64,000 bases of DNA, taken from NCBI GenBank assembly GCA_007258455.2, contig VDFB02296628.1:1-64000 (forward strand), written 5' to 3'. This document shows positions 34,031 to 46,300 of this stretch, one piece after another. A model generated the notes under the pieces. It was not told the origin of the DNA. It ran no database searches and saw only the letters and a program-made list of their open reading frames with translations. Both the position numbers and the translations under genes were made by a program. Source of the stretch: Sequoia sempervirens. Taxonomy: Eukaryota; Streptophyta; Pinopsida; Cupressales; Cupressaceae. Numbering within the stretch: the stretch's first letter is position 1; every line of letters begins with the position of its first letter.

Positions 34031-34314
34031 ATAAAAAGTAATTTTTTTTTGTCTATTTTTAGATGTGAAGTTTTTTTTCTTTTTTTTTTGTTCATTTTTA
34101 CTTCTTCTTTTTTATGGCATACGGCGAATCCATCACCAGCAATTCACTGCCATGGAAAATTCACTGACGAAAAATTCACCCCTAAGAAAAATTCGCGGCG
34201 GGAAAATTAACCTCATTAATATTTTGAATAAAATCAAAGTTTCTAAAATATATATTAAAAAGTATTAATGTGGTTAATTTTTCAGGTGTGTTTTAGATGT
34301 GGTGTTTATTATAT

Positions 34315-34600
34315 ATACCTACGAGTTCTGGAAAACAATTTATATATTCTTTATATTGACACTAAAGTTTATTTACCTAATTTCCTTTAGATTTTGAAGT
34401 ATAACTGTCACTAATTATTTTACACATGTGTTTTGGATCTTAAATTTATTAGATATACCTACGAGTTTGGAAGACAATTTTATATATTCTTTCTATTGAC
34501 ACTAAAGTTTATTTACCTAATTTCCTTTAGATTTTGAGGTATAACTATCACTTATTATTTTACACATGTGCTTTGGATCTTAAATTTATTAGATATACCT
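34315..34600 (+). repeat. Tandem duplication with exact 140-bp period
   Basis: ATACCTACGAGTT begins copies at 34315 and 34455, and a third start, ATACCTACCAGTT, lies at 34595. The copies differ at only a few positions, so the duplication is fairly recent. Confidence 0.9.
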
Positions 34601-35920
34601 ACCAGTTCTCAAAGCCACAATTTATTTTTAATGCATGCACCTTCACAAATTATACAAAATAATATTTAGAGATTGTTATTATTATATATATGGCATGAAA
34701 CTATACAATGAAAACTTTCTACTCATTTCTTTATAAGAAATTTTAACTAGATTGTTTCATACATTACTTCAAATTATTTCTTGTGATACTTAACATACAC
34801 TGATTACTTTTTTTCTTTTTCTTTTTTGAGGTTTCTATTTTTTCAAATTAACGAAAAAGATTAATTTTAATAGTATCAATTGGAGATCTTACCTTAATTT
34901 TATTTAAACTTAATGTTAGAATTCATTTATATTCTTATAGTTCTTAGTATTTTTTAACATTGTCATTATAGTTATTTTTAGAAAAGGATGTATCTTAATT
35001 TCACATTGGGATTTTATGTTGAATCTTTTGGAAATAAATTATAATGAAGCTTTATTATGATTCTTATTTTCAAATTGATTTTTGTTTATGTAATTTGAAT
35101 ATAGGGTAAAAATAGATTTCTAAAGGGTGTTAACCCACGTAGTAAGAAGACTAGGATGAAACAACAAAATGAATTTTCTAAAATAATATTAAAGAAATAA
35201 AATAAAAAAACATTTATCATTTTGTGTATTAGAGGCCAAAATAAAAAGAAATTTCACCTTAAATATAAGAAAAATATAACTTTTTAAAGAGACACAAGGA
35301 GTGAGACTCTTAGTTGATTGAGAAGCCATGATATCTAAAGAAAACTTGATGAAGAGTGATTGGAAGAATACATATTTAAATGAACGAACTGTGGACAACC
35401 ACCACTCTTGGTATGTCAAATATACTTATTCATAGTTCCTTCTATGAATTATTCTATCTTTTATCACGAAAATGTTACTTTTTACCCTTAAGCCTCTCCT
35501 CTAAGTAGCATTCAAATTATTTGGGAATCTATTCTACAACAGATAATAAACTATATCTCTATACCATTCATCTAAAGTAATGTTCTCTTGGAAATATTGT
35601 TGGAATATGAGTTCCCCATCATCTCCTAATAAAGTCTGTGAAAAACACTAACCTCTAAACAACTTCATGGGCTATACTCAATGTTAAAGTCTTAGAGTAT
35701 AGACATCCATTTTCTCCTTCTTTCACCTAGCTTCTTATCCAAACTTTTGTACATATCTATGCAGTTTTTAATGGTAAGTTCATGGAAGCTACATGGTTTC
35801 TAGCACCATCTTCTCCCTTTTGAGTAAAAGTTCCAACACAAGTTTATTTTAAAGAAAATGTATAACTATTAAATGGTTTAATATCGTTAGGACTATACAA
35901 CATAGGAGTATTGGTGATGG
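34601..35920. other. AT-rich stretch, nothing recognised
   Basis: No ORF with a domain, no repeat edge and no promoter signal that I can support. Confidence 0.5.
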
Positions 35921-35924
35921 CCTC

Positions 35925-36694
35925 TTTTGATTTGCTAAAAAGTGGCGATATGATGGGTATGTGTGGCTAACGACATTTTTATTACCCAAAATTTATGAAA
36001 CAAAAAGGGTTTTTAAAGAATATTCTCAGCGTTCCACCAATATAAATTATGCTTTACTTTGAATTTAATATAATTATTATTCATTTTCTATTTGAATTAC
36101 GACTAAAGTCTTGATTGATAAGCTAATTGAAAAACATATATAGCTTTCAAACGGTATAACTTTTTTTGAATTCGAAACATGTGTCACATTCTATGCTTCG
36201 TATTCTATAGGATTTAAAAAAAATGAATTTCATGAATTTTTGACCAAGTTAAGGTGCTCAAACATACAAGTTTTTATATCTTTTGAAAGTTGCAATACAA
36301 AATTCATAATTAATTATTTACTTGGAAAAAAATTACAAAAAAATATGCATCACATCGAGACATGAGTCCTCTACGTATATATAAAATCTTATAAAAAAAT
36401 ATTATCATTTTAATGTGGTTAGGGTGTTCAGACAAACACCTACTTATTTTTTCCCTGAAATTTAACTACTACTACATTGAAATTTCAAAAGTTCACAAAA
36501 TAGATTTATTTTTTTTAAATAAACCTAGTAGTTTAGAAACTAAATTTAGTTTGCTACAAATTCTATTCTTAAATATTTTTTAAATAATATCGATAAGTTA
36601 TTCAATTTTTTACGTCAAGCTTCCTAACTCTAATTTTTTTGAATTTTTTGCCACTTAAGGGCCTATTTTTTCCATGATGATCCTACACATACCC
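35925..36694 (+). mobile_element. DNA-element copy 1 with damaged left end
   Basis: It aligns along its length with 38946-39729 and ends CCTACACATACCC, the same right terminus. The left terminus has lost the GGGTATGTGC repeat. It has no coding capacity. Confidence 0.65.
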
Positions 36695-38330
36695 AAAACC
36701 AAGTACAAATGTAGGTATGCTTCCCACTCTAGATAGGAATTAGCAAGTGAAATCCAAATGTAGAATGAAAATATCTCTAAAATCTGCTCATGTGTCACCA
36801 AGACCTTGGAAGACAATGCCACAAACCAATCAGGAACATGAGCAATCACAATAAAAGGTGACAAACAAGGTACCACTAGAAAATTATTTTGAACATTCTT
36901 CAAAGATAGATGGAGTGACAATAGTTGTAATGTTTGACAAATATGAATTCCAATCAAGAAGACAATGGCAAACCTATTCCTCAAGAATGATGAAAGTACT
37001 TAATGAAGGTGGATCAAGTATTTGTGACAAATAATCAAGAACCTCTAAAGCAACCACAACCTCATCTAAAGTCTTAAAAACCTTCAAAGGATCACAAGCA
37101 TGGTTTATTTTCTCTAAGGAACAAAGAGACACACTAGTATTGGAAAGAGGACCATTGAGAGACAGAGAAGTATTAGGGTCTCCATATGATTCTCAAATGT
37201 AAGTATAAAGAGCATAAGGGAACTCAAAATGAAAAAATGGTTCCAAAGGCCTTCATCATTCATATGCTCGAAAATAACTCCAAAGACTTGAGCCCTAAAT
37301 CCTTTCCAAATCATATAGCTACTGCATGTGCTTGGAATAGGAACTTCATTATACAAATATGGAAACAAATTAAGCTCACTAAGATGAGTGAGAATAAAAT
37401 AACTCCATTTCCTAAAGTTCCCTTTCTCCAAAGAAACCATTATATCTGAATTTTTCAAAAAAATCAAAGATAGTGCTTTCACAAGTAAAAAAACCTTCGA
37501 AAAAAGAATTAAACTTAATTTGTTGCAAAAAATGATTTAACCCATTACCTAATCTCTAGTTGACACCAAGAAAACTCAAGAGAGCATAAAAACACCAATC
37601 AGCACACATGAGAGACATCTTCACGACCACATGAGCCTTTGTTCACTTTAAGGAAGGGAGTAAGAGGCTATATAAATAGCAAGAAACTGCATCAAACCAC
37701 CAATGTGAGATGATATTTTCTAGCCAAGTTAAGAAAAAGTGAACTTTTTCATGCCCAACAAGGAAATGGTGAAAAAGAGGGAAACCATTTATTTAAATAT
37801 TTATGGGAAGGATTTAGGAAAAATGCCTAAAATTTTATGCTCATCTAGTCAAAAACACCTTAAAATAATGCCACCTCTAATGAATGCTTTTTCCCCCAAA
37901 TTTGCCTTCCAATTGATTGTTATCCAAATTGAGCCATAAGAAAATAAAGAACAACACTTAGAAACAAGAAAGAAGAGACCAAAGAGAAACCTTCAATGGT
38001 GTCGGCAATGTTTCCACGCCTCTCCATAGTGATTGAAACCACTACAACTAGGTCTTTAGGTGGCTCCAAGGAATAATCAAAGTCGTTGCACAAAAGTGCA
38101 CAATGAACCTTCTTGAATGCACAGAGAAATCACCCTTCAAAGAAAAATTAGATGATGCATGTTCAACATGCGGGTGAGATAAGAAGATGTTGCATACACC
38201 AAAATGGGGTTCAAAAGAATCAAGTCATAAATTGCTTTCTATAGAGAACAATAAAATTGTGGCCTCTTGAAACATAAAATGGTGCCTTCAATCAGAGAAA
38301 AATACTGACAACTTCGCTAAGTGATAAGTA
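36695..38330. other. No supported gene
   Basis: Two minus-strand frames of 109 and 122 codons (36984-36655, 37482-37114) are hydrophobic and Leu/Phe/Ile-rich. Such text is expected from AT-rich DNA. A degraded element cannot be excluded, but I recognise no motif. Confidence 0.4.
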
Positions 38331-38503
38331 GGAGGTATTTCCCATAACATGTCAAATTATGATATTGCTATCAAGATTCAAACATTTATTTTTAAGAGTC
38401 AAACTCATTAACCGATATCTCATGAGTAGTGGCTCACAAGAACCCATCTCTCATGATAATGAATGGTCCAGTTAGCACTCATTGCATCTAGGTGATGCTC
38501 ACA

Positions 38504-38590
38504 GGGGTGAAGCATTGGGCGTTCCTAGGAGCTCACCCATCCTGGTACTATTCCACCTCAAGCACACTTAACCACAAAGTTTTCTCCAAG
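38504..38590 (-). pseudogene. 5S rRNA-derived sequence with internal promoter boxes
   Basis: On the minus strand GGTTAAGTGTGCTTGAG corresponds to the 5S A-box region (AGTTAAGCGTGCTTGGG). AGTACCAGGATGGGTGAGC followed by TCCTAGGAA corresponds to the C-box region (AGTACTAGGATGGGTGACC, then TCCTGGGAA). The first third of 5S RNA is not recognisable, so this is no functional rRNA gene. A TRIM LTR of the Cassandra type, a 5S-derived SINE or a plain pseudogene would all fit. Confidence 0.75.
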
Positions 38591-38923
38591 GTTAAGCCCA
38601 CTTAGCTTGCAACACAATTTGTAAATCCTACTAACCATGAAGACATAGATAAATTTAGACCTAATTGGTTGGGACCTTACATAATGAATACCAGTTATGG
38701 GTTTTGTTCTTCCATATTAACAGAGATCAATGGAACGCCCCTTAAGGAACCTATTAATTTCACGCATATGTGTCGGTATTATCTCTAACCTCCTTGAATA
38801 GTATAAATAAAAAAGTAGTGTTGTCTAAAGTTATTTGGTTACATTCTAAATACTTTCACATTGCTTCATTCTTGATAAATGATTATGTTTTTTTCTTGAA
38901 AACTAAAGTGATTTTTGAATTTA

Positions 38924-39729
38924 GGGTATGTGCAGGATCATGATGGGCCAAAAAGTGGCAATATTATGGGTATTTGTAGGGTATGTGGCTGATGACTTTT
39001 TTTTTACCCAAAATTGATGAAACGAAAAGGGTTTTTAGAGGAGATTCTCAGATTTCCACCAACATAAATTATGCTTTAATTTGAATTTAATAAATAATTA
39101 TTATTCATTTTCTATTAGAATTACAACTAAAGTCTTGATCGATAGGTTGATTGAAAAACATCTATAACTGTCAAACGGTATCACATTTTTTGAATCTGAA
39201 ACATGTGTCAAATTCTATGCTACACATACTATAGGATTAAAAAAAGAAAAATTAAATTTCATGAAGTTTTGACCAAGTTAAGGTGGTCAGACATACAAGT
39301 TTTTATATTTTTTAAAAGTTGTAATAAAAACTTCATAATTAATTATTTTACTAGGAAAGAAATTACAAAAAAATATGCATCACATCCGAACATGAGTCCT
39401 CTAATTGTATATAAAATCTTATAAACAAATATTATCATTTTATTATGGTTAGGGTGGTCAGACAAATGCCTACTTCTTATTTTTTCCCTGAAATTTAAGT
39501 ACTACTGCATTGAAATTTCAAATTTTCACCAAATAGATTTTATTTATTTTTAAATAAACCTAGTAGTTTAGAAACTACATTCAATTTTCTACAAATTATA
39601 TTGTTACATATTTTTGAAATAATATAGATAACTTATTCAAATTTTTACGTCAAGTTGCCTAACACTAATTTTTTTGATTTTTTTGCCATTTAAGGGCCTG
39701 CTTTTTCCATGCTGATCTTGCACATACCC
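38924..39729 (+). mobile_element. Complete 806-bp TIR element with TTTA target duplication
   Basis: The left end GGGTATGTGCAGGATCATGA and the inverted right end GGGTATGTGCAAGATCAGCA agree at 20 of 23 terminal bases. TTTA flanks both ends (38920-38923 and 39730-39733). There is no coding sequence, so it needs a transposase from elsewhere. The superfamily is unclear: the 4-bp duplication fits none of the common plant types well. Confidence 0.75.
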
Positions 39730-40009
39730 TTTATTTTTATAATTACTTTAGGTTTCATACTATTCATCCTCGTGTTACATTGAGTTCAATTCTTGCATTA
39801 ATTATAGGTGTATCTAATTTAACATACCCTCCTTAAAATAACAATATTGTATCTTAAGTGAAACTGAAATATGTTTTACATTAGATCACATCAATCATGT
39901 TAAATCATGTAGACATTAATTAAATAATTTTACAACAATTTATTTAATTAATCACATTATCATTTAACATTCAAACACATTAAGATATTTTGAAAAACAT
40001 CAAATGCTC

Positions 40010-40033
40010 ATATATATATATATATATATATAT
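40010..40033 (+). repeat. TA dinucleotide run
   Basis: About twelve TA units. Confidence 0.95.
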
Positions 40034-40049
40034 CTAATTTTTATGTACA

Positions 40050-41656
40050 TCTCATCAAAATATACATCACCAAGGTTTTTGAGAACTAGACCCTCAAGCT
40101 CTGCTTCCCGTGATCTAGTACTTGGACATCATGAGATGGTTGTGTGTGATCATGATCGTGATCCATTGAATCTGAGTGCAAACTTCATACCCTGTACTCG
40201 CCCAAGGGCAACATGATGTTCCTTTCCTATTTGATCCCTCTCCACCTATAGACGTGATACCTCTACCTCTAGTCTCTCTACCTTTGTTGGAGTCTAGGAT
40301 GACTTTCCTATTGTTTTGAGTTGATGAAGTCATCTCCTCATGCTCTCATACATTGCCTACTACCTTGTGAAAGGTCTGAGTGACTCTGGGTCCTCTACCA
40401 TGATTGGTGGGGGAACACAATTAGGTTCTATCTCCTCCTCGTCAATGGATGTAGGAACTATATTTGCAGCCTCCTAACAATAAAACTCTCACCATTATCT
40501 CATTGCTACTGCAAGGTAGAAACAATGCATAATTAGTTAACATCATCATGATATATCTATATATAAAGCATAATCACTAAAATACATGCATAAAATCAAA
40601 TATCATCACGTATATCTCCAGTCAACTAAACAATATCAATATCATCCTGTACAGGGGGCATGGAGGATGTGCTAGCCTCTCCATGATTGTGAGTATTGTT
40701 TCCTTTTACAACTACTACTCGAGATCTCATTATACGACTAGGAGAGGGATCTCCCCACTCATGTCAATTTCTAGCTACTACTTCATCACTCTCACTCAAC
40801 GGTGACTCCTCCTCCTCCTCCTCATCCTCCTCTCCTCCATCCTGGTCATCATAGTTAGGATTGGCATCCAAATCATACTCATCATCTATAACATAAACAA
40901 ATATATTTGTAGCCCTATATCGTACATCCTCGGCCCTGTCCTCTCCCTCATCCCCCTCATTTGGCATTAGTCCTGCATCAACTATAGGGACATGCATCAT
41001 AAATATAGGAGTTGGTCATGTCACTAACCACCACTCCTCATCCTCATTTGTGCTACCAATTTCCTTACCGTCGGAGACTGGTGGCCGATCATGATCTAAA
41101 TCATTGGAGTCATTCTAGACAACATGGTCTATAGATAATGAGCCGGATAGTATCACCTAGCCTCTGGGAACTCCACACTAATCTCCTAATAAAGGGGCAT
41201 GCCCTCAGTGGTGTCTGCACCTGCCCAAATTGTCGCATGAATCGACCATAATGAAAAGGACGCACTACATAGTCATGTCAACCAACCAAAAATCTGTCTA
41301 CTTCCATCCTCCTCAACTGCCCTGTGGGATATAGCCACTGTAGTGTAAGTAGATAAGGTCTTCAAAAGATCTCATCCCCCTCCAGCTGGTCAAATCTCAC
41401 TCTCCAAAAATTGAAGTCTCCATACTTTCATAAGCACCATAAAGGATATCTGAAGGCTCGTGGATACCCTAAAACTATTGCACATAGGAAACCGATAGGC
41501 CTGGTGCATGTAATATTATCAAGGCACGATACCTATAGAAGCATGTAGTGCACCATACTGTCTATCTCCAAAAAAAAAAATCAACCTAGATCATAATAAA
41601 CATGCACCAGGATACAACATCCCCAAGTATAGACCGTCCTATACTCTATCATCTCG
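40050..41656 (-). pseudogene. Degraded plant-mobile-domain-like ORF
   Basis: From about 41540 down the minus strand reads, with three stops, GYPRAFRYPLWCL, FNFWRVRFDQLEGDEIF, RPYLLTLQWLYPTGQL and PFHYGRFMRQFGQVQ. The last phrase resembles the conserved RVMRQFG-Q end of the plant mobile domain carried by transposon-related proteins. An acidic tail follows (41000-40764, EEDEEEEEE). The 5' part is cut at 41657 by the duplicated retroelement segment. Family call by pattern only. Confidence 0.45.
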
Positions 41657-43100
41657 AAAATCAAGTGAACTAACCCTCCATCAAGGTGTGTTTCTTGTCC
41701 ATCTAGATTGAGTACCAGTGCCACCGTGTACATCATAATCTATCTCACTATGGGGGATTGTGAATATAGCAGCATCAGAAACTCAATTTGTGCCCTCACA
41801 TGCTCATCATGAACTAGTCTGCCAAGGCAGTACTACATGTTAACCTTTCGCTAATGAAATGACTAATCTCGAAGCACATCCAATCATGAAGGCCTGTAAT
41901 CTCATCTACTCAACATCTTCTCATTTCACTCATCACTCTCAAGCTACAAGAAGGTAATATGGAATAGTAAGTGACAAATTACTCTCCTCTACCTCTTTTA
42001 ACCTATTTTCGTCCATTTCTCTTAAGAGTTAACAAAATACTTTTCCTTTAAAACAACATAATGGGAGCTAGGGAACTCCATTTTCAATGTCTTTTGATGC
42101 ATTGGTATCATGTTTTTGCACCTGAAATCATCAATCATCTATCATTGCATTGCATGGTACTTGGAAATGCCCTATGATATGATTGTTCTTTCTTTAACAT
42201 GGCTAGATTGCTACCTTGATTCCACCTTCGTAAAGCAAGCAGAATCAAGGGGGGCACACATCTACCCTCAAATTTGATTTCTAGAAGTTAGATAAAAGTA
42301 TTTTTGGACAATTAATGAATTCATGTTGCAAGATGCAGTTCCTAATGTTGTGGTTTTACAGATAATTACATTGGGGGCTTCATTCTCCTACCTTTTGAAT
42401 GAATATCCTTTTGTTCAATAAAGTGTACTCTTAAGAGTCCTTTAGCTTATATATGCATGTAGAGTCATATGGGCACTAAAGTGGGGGCTAAATGTGGCAT
42501 AGAAAATTGGACACTCTTGGAAAGAGAGACAATTTCACGCTTAATTTGGACCTACTTTTGAGTACCCTTGCATTAAGCATTCTTCAATATAACATGTATA
42601 GGTCCCTAAGACCCATTATTTTTTATCTAAAGGCCTGTTTCACTTAAAAATCATACAAATCCCAACAAATAATACTTAATTCATTCATATCTCAAAAACC
42701 CACCTCTAGAAACCACAAGTGGGACCAATTTGCGACCATGGGAAAATGAGTCCCCTCTGGTGGAACCCATTTGCCAAGGGTGGTGAATGATTCCCTTTTG
42801 GGGAAAATTTCAAATTTGAGCAAGAATTTCACAAACTTAATTCAACTTTTTAGTGGACATCAGCCTCTTAAGTCTAAATAATGGGAAAATTAGGTATTGA
42901 TGCCTATAAATACACATTTTAGGTCATTTCTGACATCTCATAGTCATTTTTACAAAGCAAATTTTAAAGTCAAGTGTTGAGAATCTTCCACCAGAAGTTT
43001 CATTAGCATTTTTATAATAAAGTTGAAGCTTTTGGACAACAAGATAGGGTTTTTTCAAGTCTTCAAGCTCACTTCTCATTCAAGATCCCACATTGCAAAG
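41657..43100 (+). repeat. Second copy of the 16067-17510 segment
   Basis: Includes the purine tract at 42479-42491 and an LTR start TGTGGCATAG at 42493. Palindromic sites lie at 42721 and 42762. It ends at CACATTGCAAAG, where a different LTR begins. Confidence 0.85.
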
Positions 43101-44135
43101 TGTAGACATGCAAAATTAACATTATGCATTCAATCAGGTTCATTCATCAAAGTTCCACATTACGTGCATTCATCAATTAATCAAGTTCACCTTGATTCAT
43201 TTATCAGGTAATCTCATTAGTTTCCATCTCCTAAGGTCATTCATTCAAAATTAAATAAACATTATCATCAACCTCTTAATCAAATAAATCAAACATCATC
43301 CCTTTAATTAAATAAACCAAAACTTTATTTAATTAAATCTCCAAATCCATATTTCATCCTTTTCTGATTTAAATAAATCAAATATTTAAGTCATGAACGT
43401 CAAACTCGCCTAATCATCATTAAGCTAACCTAACAATGATCAAATGCTAATCCTACCCACTTGCATTCTCTAGATTATGCCACTTGCACAAATAAATCAA
43501 TTTATTAATTTATTAAAATCATCATTTTCACTCAACATGGCATTTATGGGGAATATTCCCTCAAGTTTGAAAAATATGACAAGTTGACTTGTCCCTCCAA
43601 CATTGCATTTATTTCTCATTTTCTTGTCCCCCTCTCAAAATTTATTGCACAAATTTGAATTTGAAACTCCCTCTCATGGACACATTTCCCAAATCTTGCA
43701 CAACCCTTGGCCTATCACAACTTGACAAGTGGCCTTCTTTCATTAGTCCACATTTAGTCCCACATTCACCCATTTGGCCAATCTCTCATCAATAAAATAT
43801 ATAAATAAGGACCTCATTCTTCATCAATCCATCTACAACTTTTATGCAAAGTCACTCTCTTGGTTTGAGAACTGATTTTGCTATTCATCATATTTGCATT
43901 TGCATCATTTTAGCTTTGAGCAAGGATTGGGAAAGGGTCATTTGCACATTTGACACCAATCCACTATGGAATAGGACTTGTTAATTGTTTTCATGATGCT
44001 TTTAGTCTTCTCTTATCATTTGTTGCATTTTGAAGCATTTACAAGGTATTTCATAGGGGCATTTTGATGGATTTGTGAAATACTAACCCCTACATGAAGT
44101 TTAATAGTGTTTGCAGATTTTAATGGATGCCTACA
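43101..44135 (+). mobile_element. LTR (1035 bp) inserted into an older LTR
   Basis: It begins TGTAGACATGCAAAATT exactly where similarity to 17510 stops, and ends GATGCCTACA. A TATA box AATATATAAATAAGG lies at 43796-43810, about 700 bp in. TGGCACTAGAAGGAGGGC follows at 44138 in the place of a primer-binding site. The TGTAGACAT start matches the solo LTR at 26044 (minus), so the two are related. No 3' partner was found in the window. Confidence 0.7.
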
Positions 44136-46300
44136 TTTGGCACTAGAAGGAGGGCTTATCGTTTATTTCATACATTGGATAGAAATATAGAATCTCTATT
44201 TTTGCTCATACATTGTCTCTGTTTTTGTTTACAAAAGATGGATTAATGCTTCAAATAAAGATGCAAAGTTTTTGTCTCTATTCAAATAAGCTTTAAACAT
44301 TTTGCAGATGATACACAAGATATGCGTGGATAGTTAATGTATTTCTTCAAATACTTTTTAAATTTGTGGTTGCATTAGAGTCACTCCAAATCACGTCCAA
44401 CGTTTACTGACTTTCATTGTCTCTATACCACTGCAAAGCTATACTATCGAACGTTAATTATTTGCAGGACTATGTCCACACCATAAAAGCTCACATATGC
44501 AACCACTTGATCTTTAAATACGCATCCACATTCTTTCTATTTATATGTTGTTCCAATCATTATGCTTATTTATATTGTTACTGTGCACAAATGAGCTCTG
44601 CACATGGAGGCGTCTGCCACTAACTTGAGCATCCTATCTAAGGTCCATCAATAATTCAAGGAAGACTTCCATCTTCTTCTCATGATTTTATTGCTAACAT
44701 CTCCTATGCATAGTTCACATGCGGTGTTTATGCCTTATCTAGATCCTTTTCATCGAATCCCTCCTATGCACAGTTCACACGCATTGTTTAAGGCATTCTT
44801 TTGGGGCAGTTCACATGCATTGTTTATGTCTTATTCACCTGCCAATGTTTTATTCTGGTCGCACCCACCAAAGGCATTTGATTGAGAATTCTTAACATTC
44901 ATCTGTTGTTTTTAATGCATAACAGTAAGAAATAAACAAGTGAATGTTGCCTGTTGCCAACCATAAATGCTATTCTAAAATAAACATTTGTCATCTTTTA
45001 GTATAACGTGAAAAGGAGTAGTTAGTGTTGACATACTGCGAAGTGATAGGGAAGAAGGTAGATAATATCTCTGAAAGTTTAGTGGCGGGTCTACCTATGG
45101 AGATAGGTAATGTAGGATGCAATAAATACGGATCAAAGGGCTATGAATCTTAGTCGGCCTGCCATGAAGACCTTCTATTGTCGCTTCTACGTGAAGAGAG
45201 CTTGCAATGACGTGATAAGACACTGATCTAGCCAGCCGACACACTCATTTAAATGGCGTAGGTTGTTCTTCTATGAGTATGGTAAGCTGATTCTAGTTAT
45301 ATCTGATTCATAAATTAATAGGATTACAAATGCAGGAATAGTCCATCTGTTATTTGAAATGATTCGCTTCAGCTAACCATTGCAGGATAATTAAATATCT
45401 CACCTATATACGTTGCTTGTGTGATCCTGTAGGCGTTTCTTGTGGCCCCTCTGGAAAATTGCGTCAGCAGATTAAAAAGTTTTTAATGCATCTCCAACGA
45501 ACCCTATTGCAAATGAAACTTCTTTTTTATATATCTCAGAAAATGTCTTAAGTCATGATAAATTTTGGCCTCTTCGTACTGTCCTTACTTTGTGACACTG
45601 TGAGACTTTTTCACACTCTATCATTGGACATTTGCTGGTTTTTTGGCACACAATGCTCTCTCATGGATTGGTTACTCTGCCTTTTCTATTTCTTTTTGTT
45701 ATCTAAGTATTTAGGAAGTCTGCGGCTGCCAGTAAGTATGAAATTTTCTTTGTTATATGATTTTGGCAACGTCACCCCCATACTTTGGTCAGCACTTTAA
45801 AATTCCGTTGACAATAGGAGCTATAGCATGATCCTATAGGGTTCTCTGTTGGGCCTTAGAAAAGAAAGTTGTTATCACATTAAATGATTGACAAAATGGC
45901 TTGAGTGATTAAAAGCAGACCTAATAAAATCAAGCTAGATTAGTTATTTGTTTGGCTGTAATGTGTTCCGCGCTATGTTTGTTAATACAATTCTTTGCAA
46001 TCAGATTTAGAAAGCTTTAATGAGGAATGACTATAGATTTTATGTATCATATAATCTATAGGTTCATATATTTTGTTATTGTAATTTACCTCATTTAAAG
46101 AATGGAATTAGCAATCAGAATTCAATTATTTAAAGATTAAGGAATTTTCTCTTGGTATCAACAAGAAAGATAGAGGACTTAGTTTGATAAGAGTGGATTA
46201 TTAGCAAGAAAAGTATTTTTTTTCTTAGCAAATATTGCCTACTTTTGAATAAGACTTTCCTTATATTCATTGGAATCAAGGCCCTTATTAATGTGTCATT
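44136..46300 (+). other. Retroelement leader or unrelated DNA, no gene
   Basis: Non-coding. The phrase GTTCACAYGC..TGTTTA recurs three times between 44711 and 44830. I see no gag or pol here. Confidence 0.4.

Noticed and set aside
36655..37482. Two hydrophobic minus-strand ORFs that look like membrane proteins
   Set aside because: Composition matches translated AT-rich DNA and no motif or start context supports them.
38504..38624. Functional 5S rRNA gene
   Set aside because: The 5' third does not match and no T-run terminator follows the 3' end on the minus strand.
40004..40333. Overlapping small ORFs near the TA run
   Set aside because: Too short, on opposite strands and without recognisable domains; at best part of the degraded minus-strand gene.
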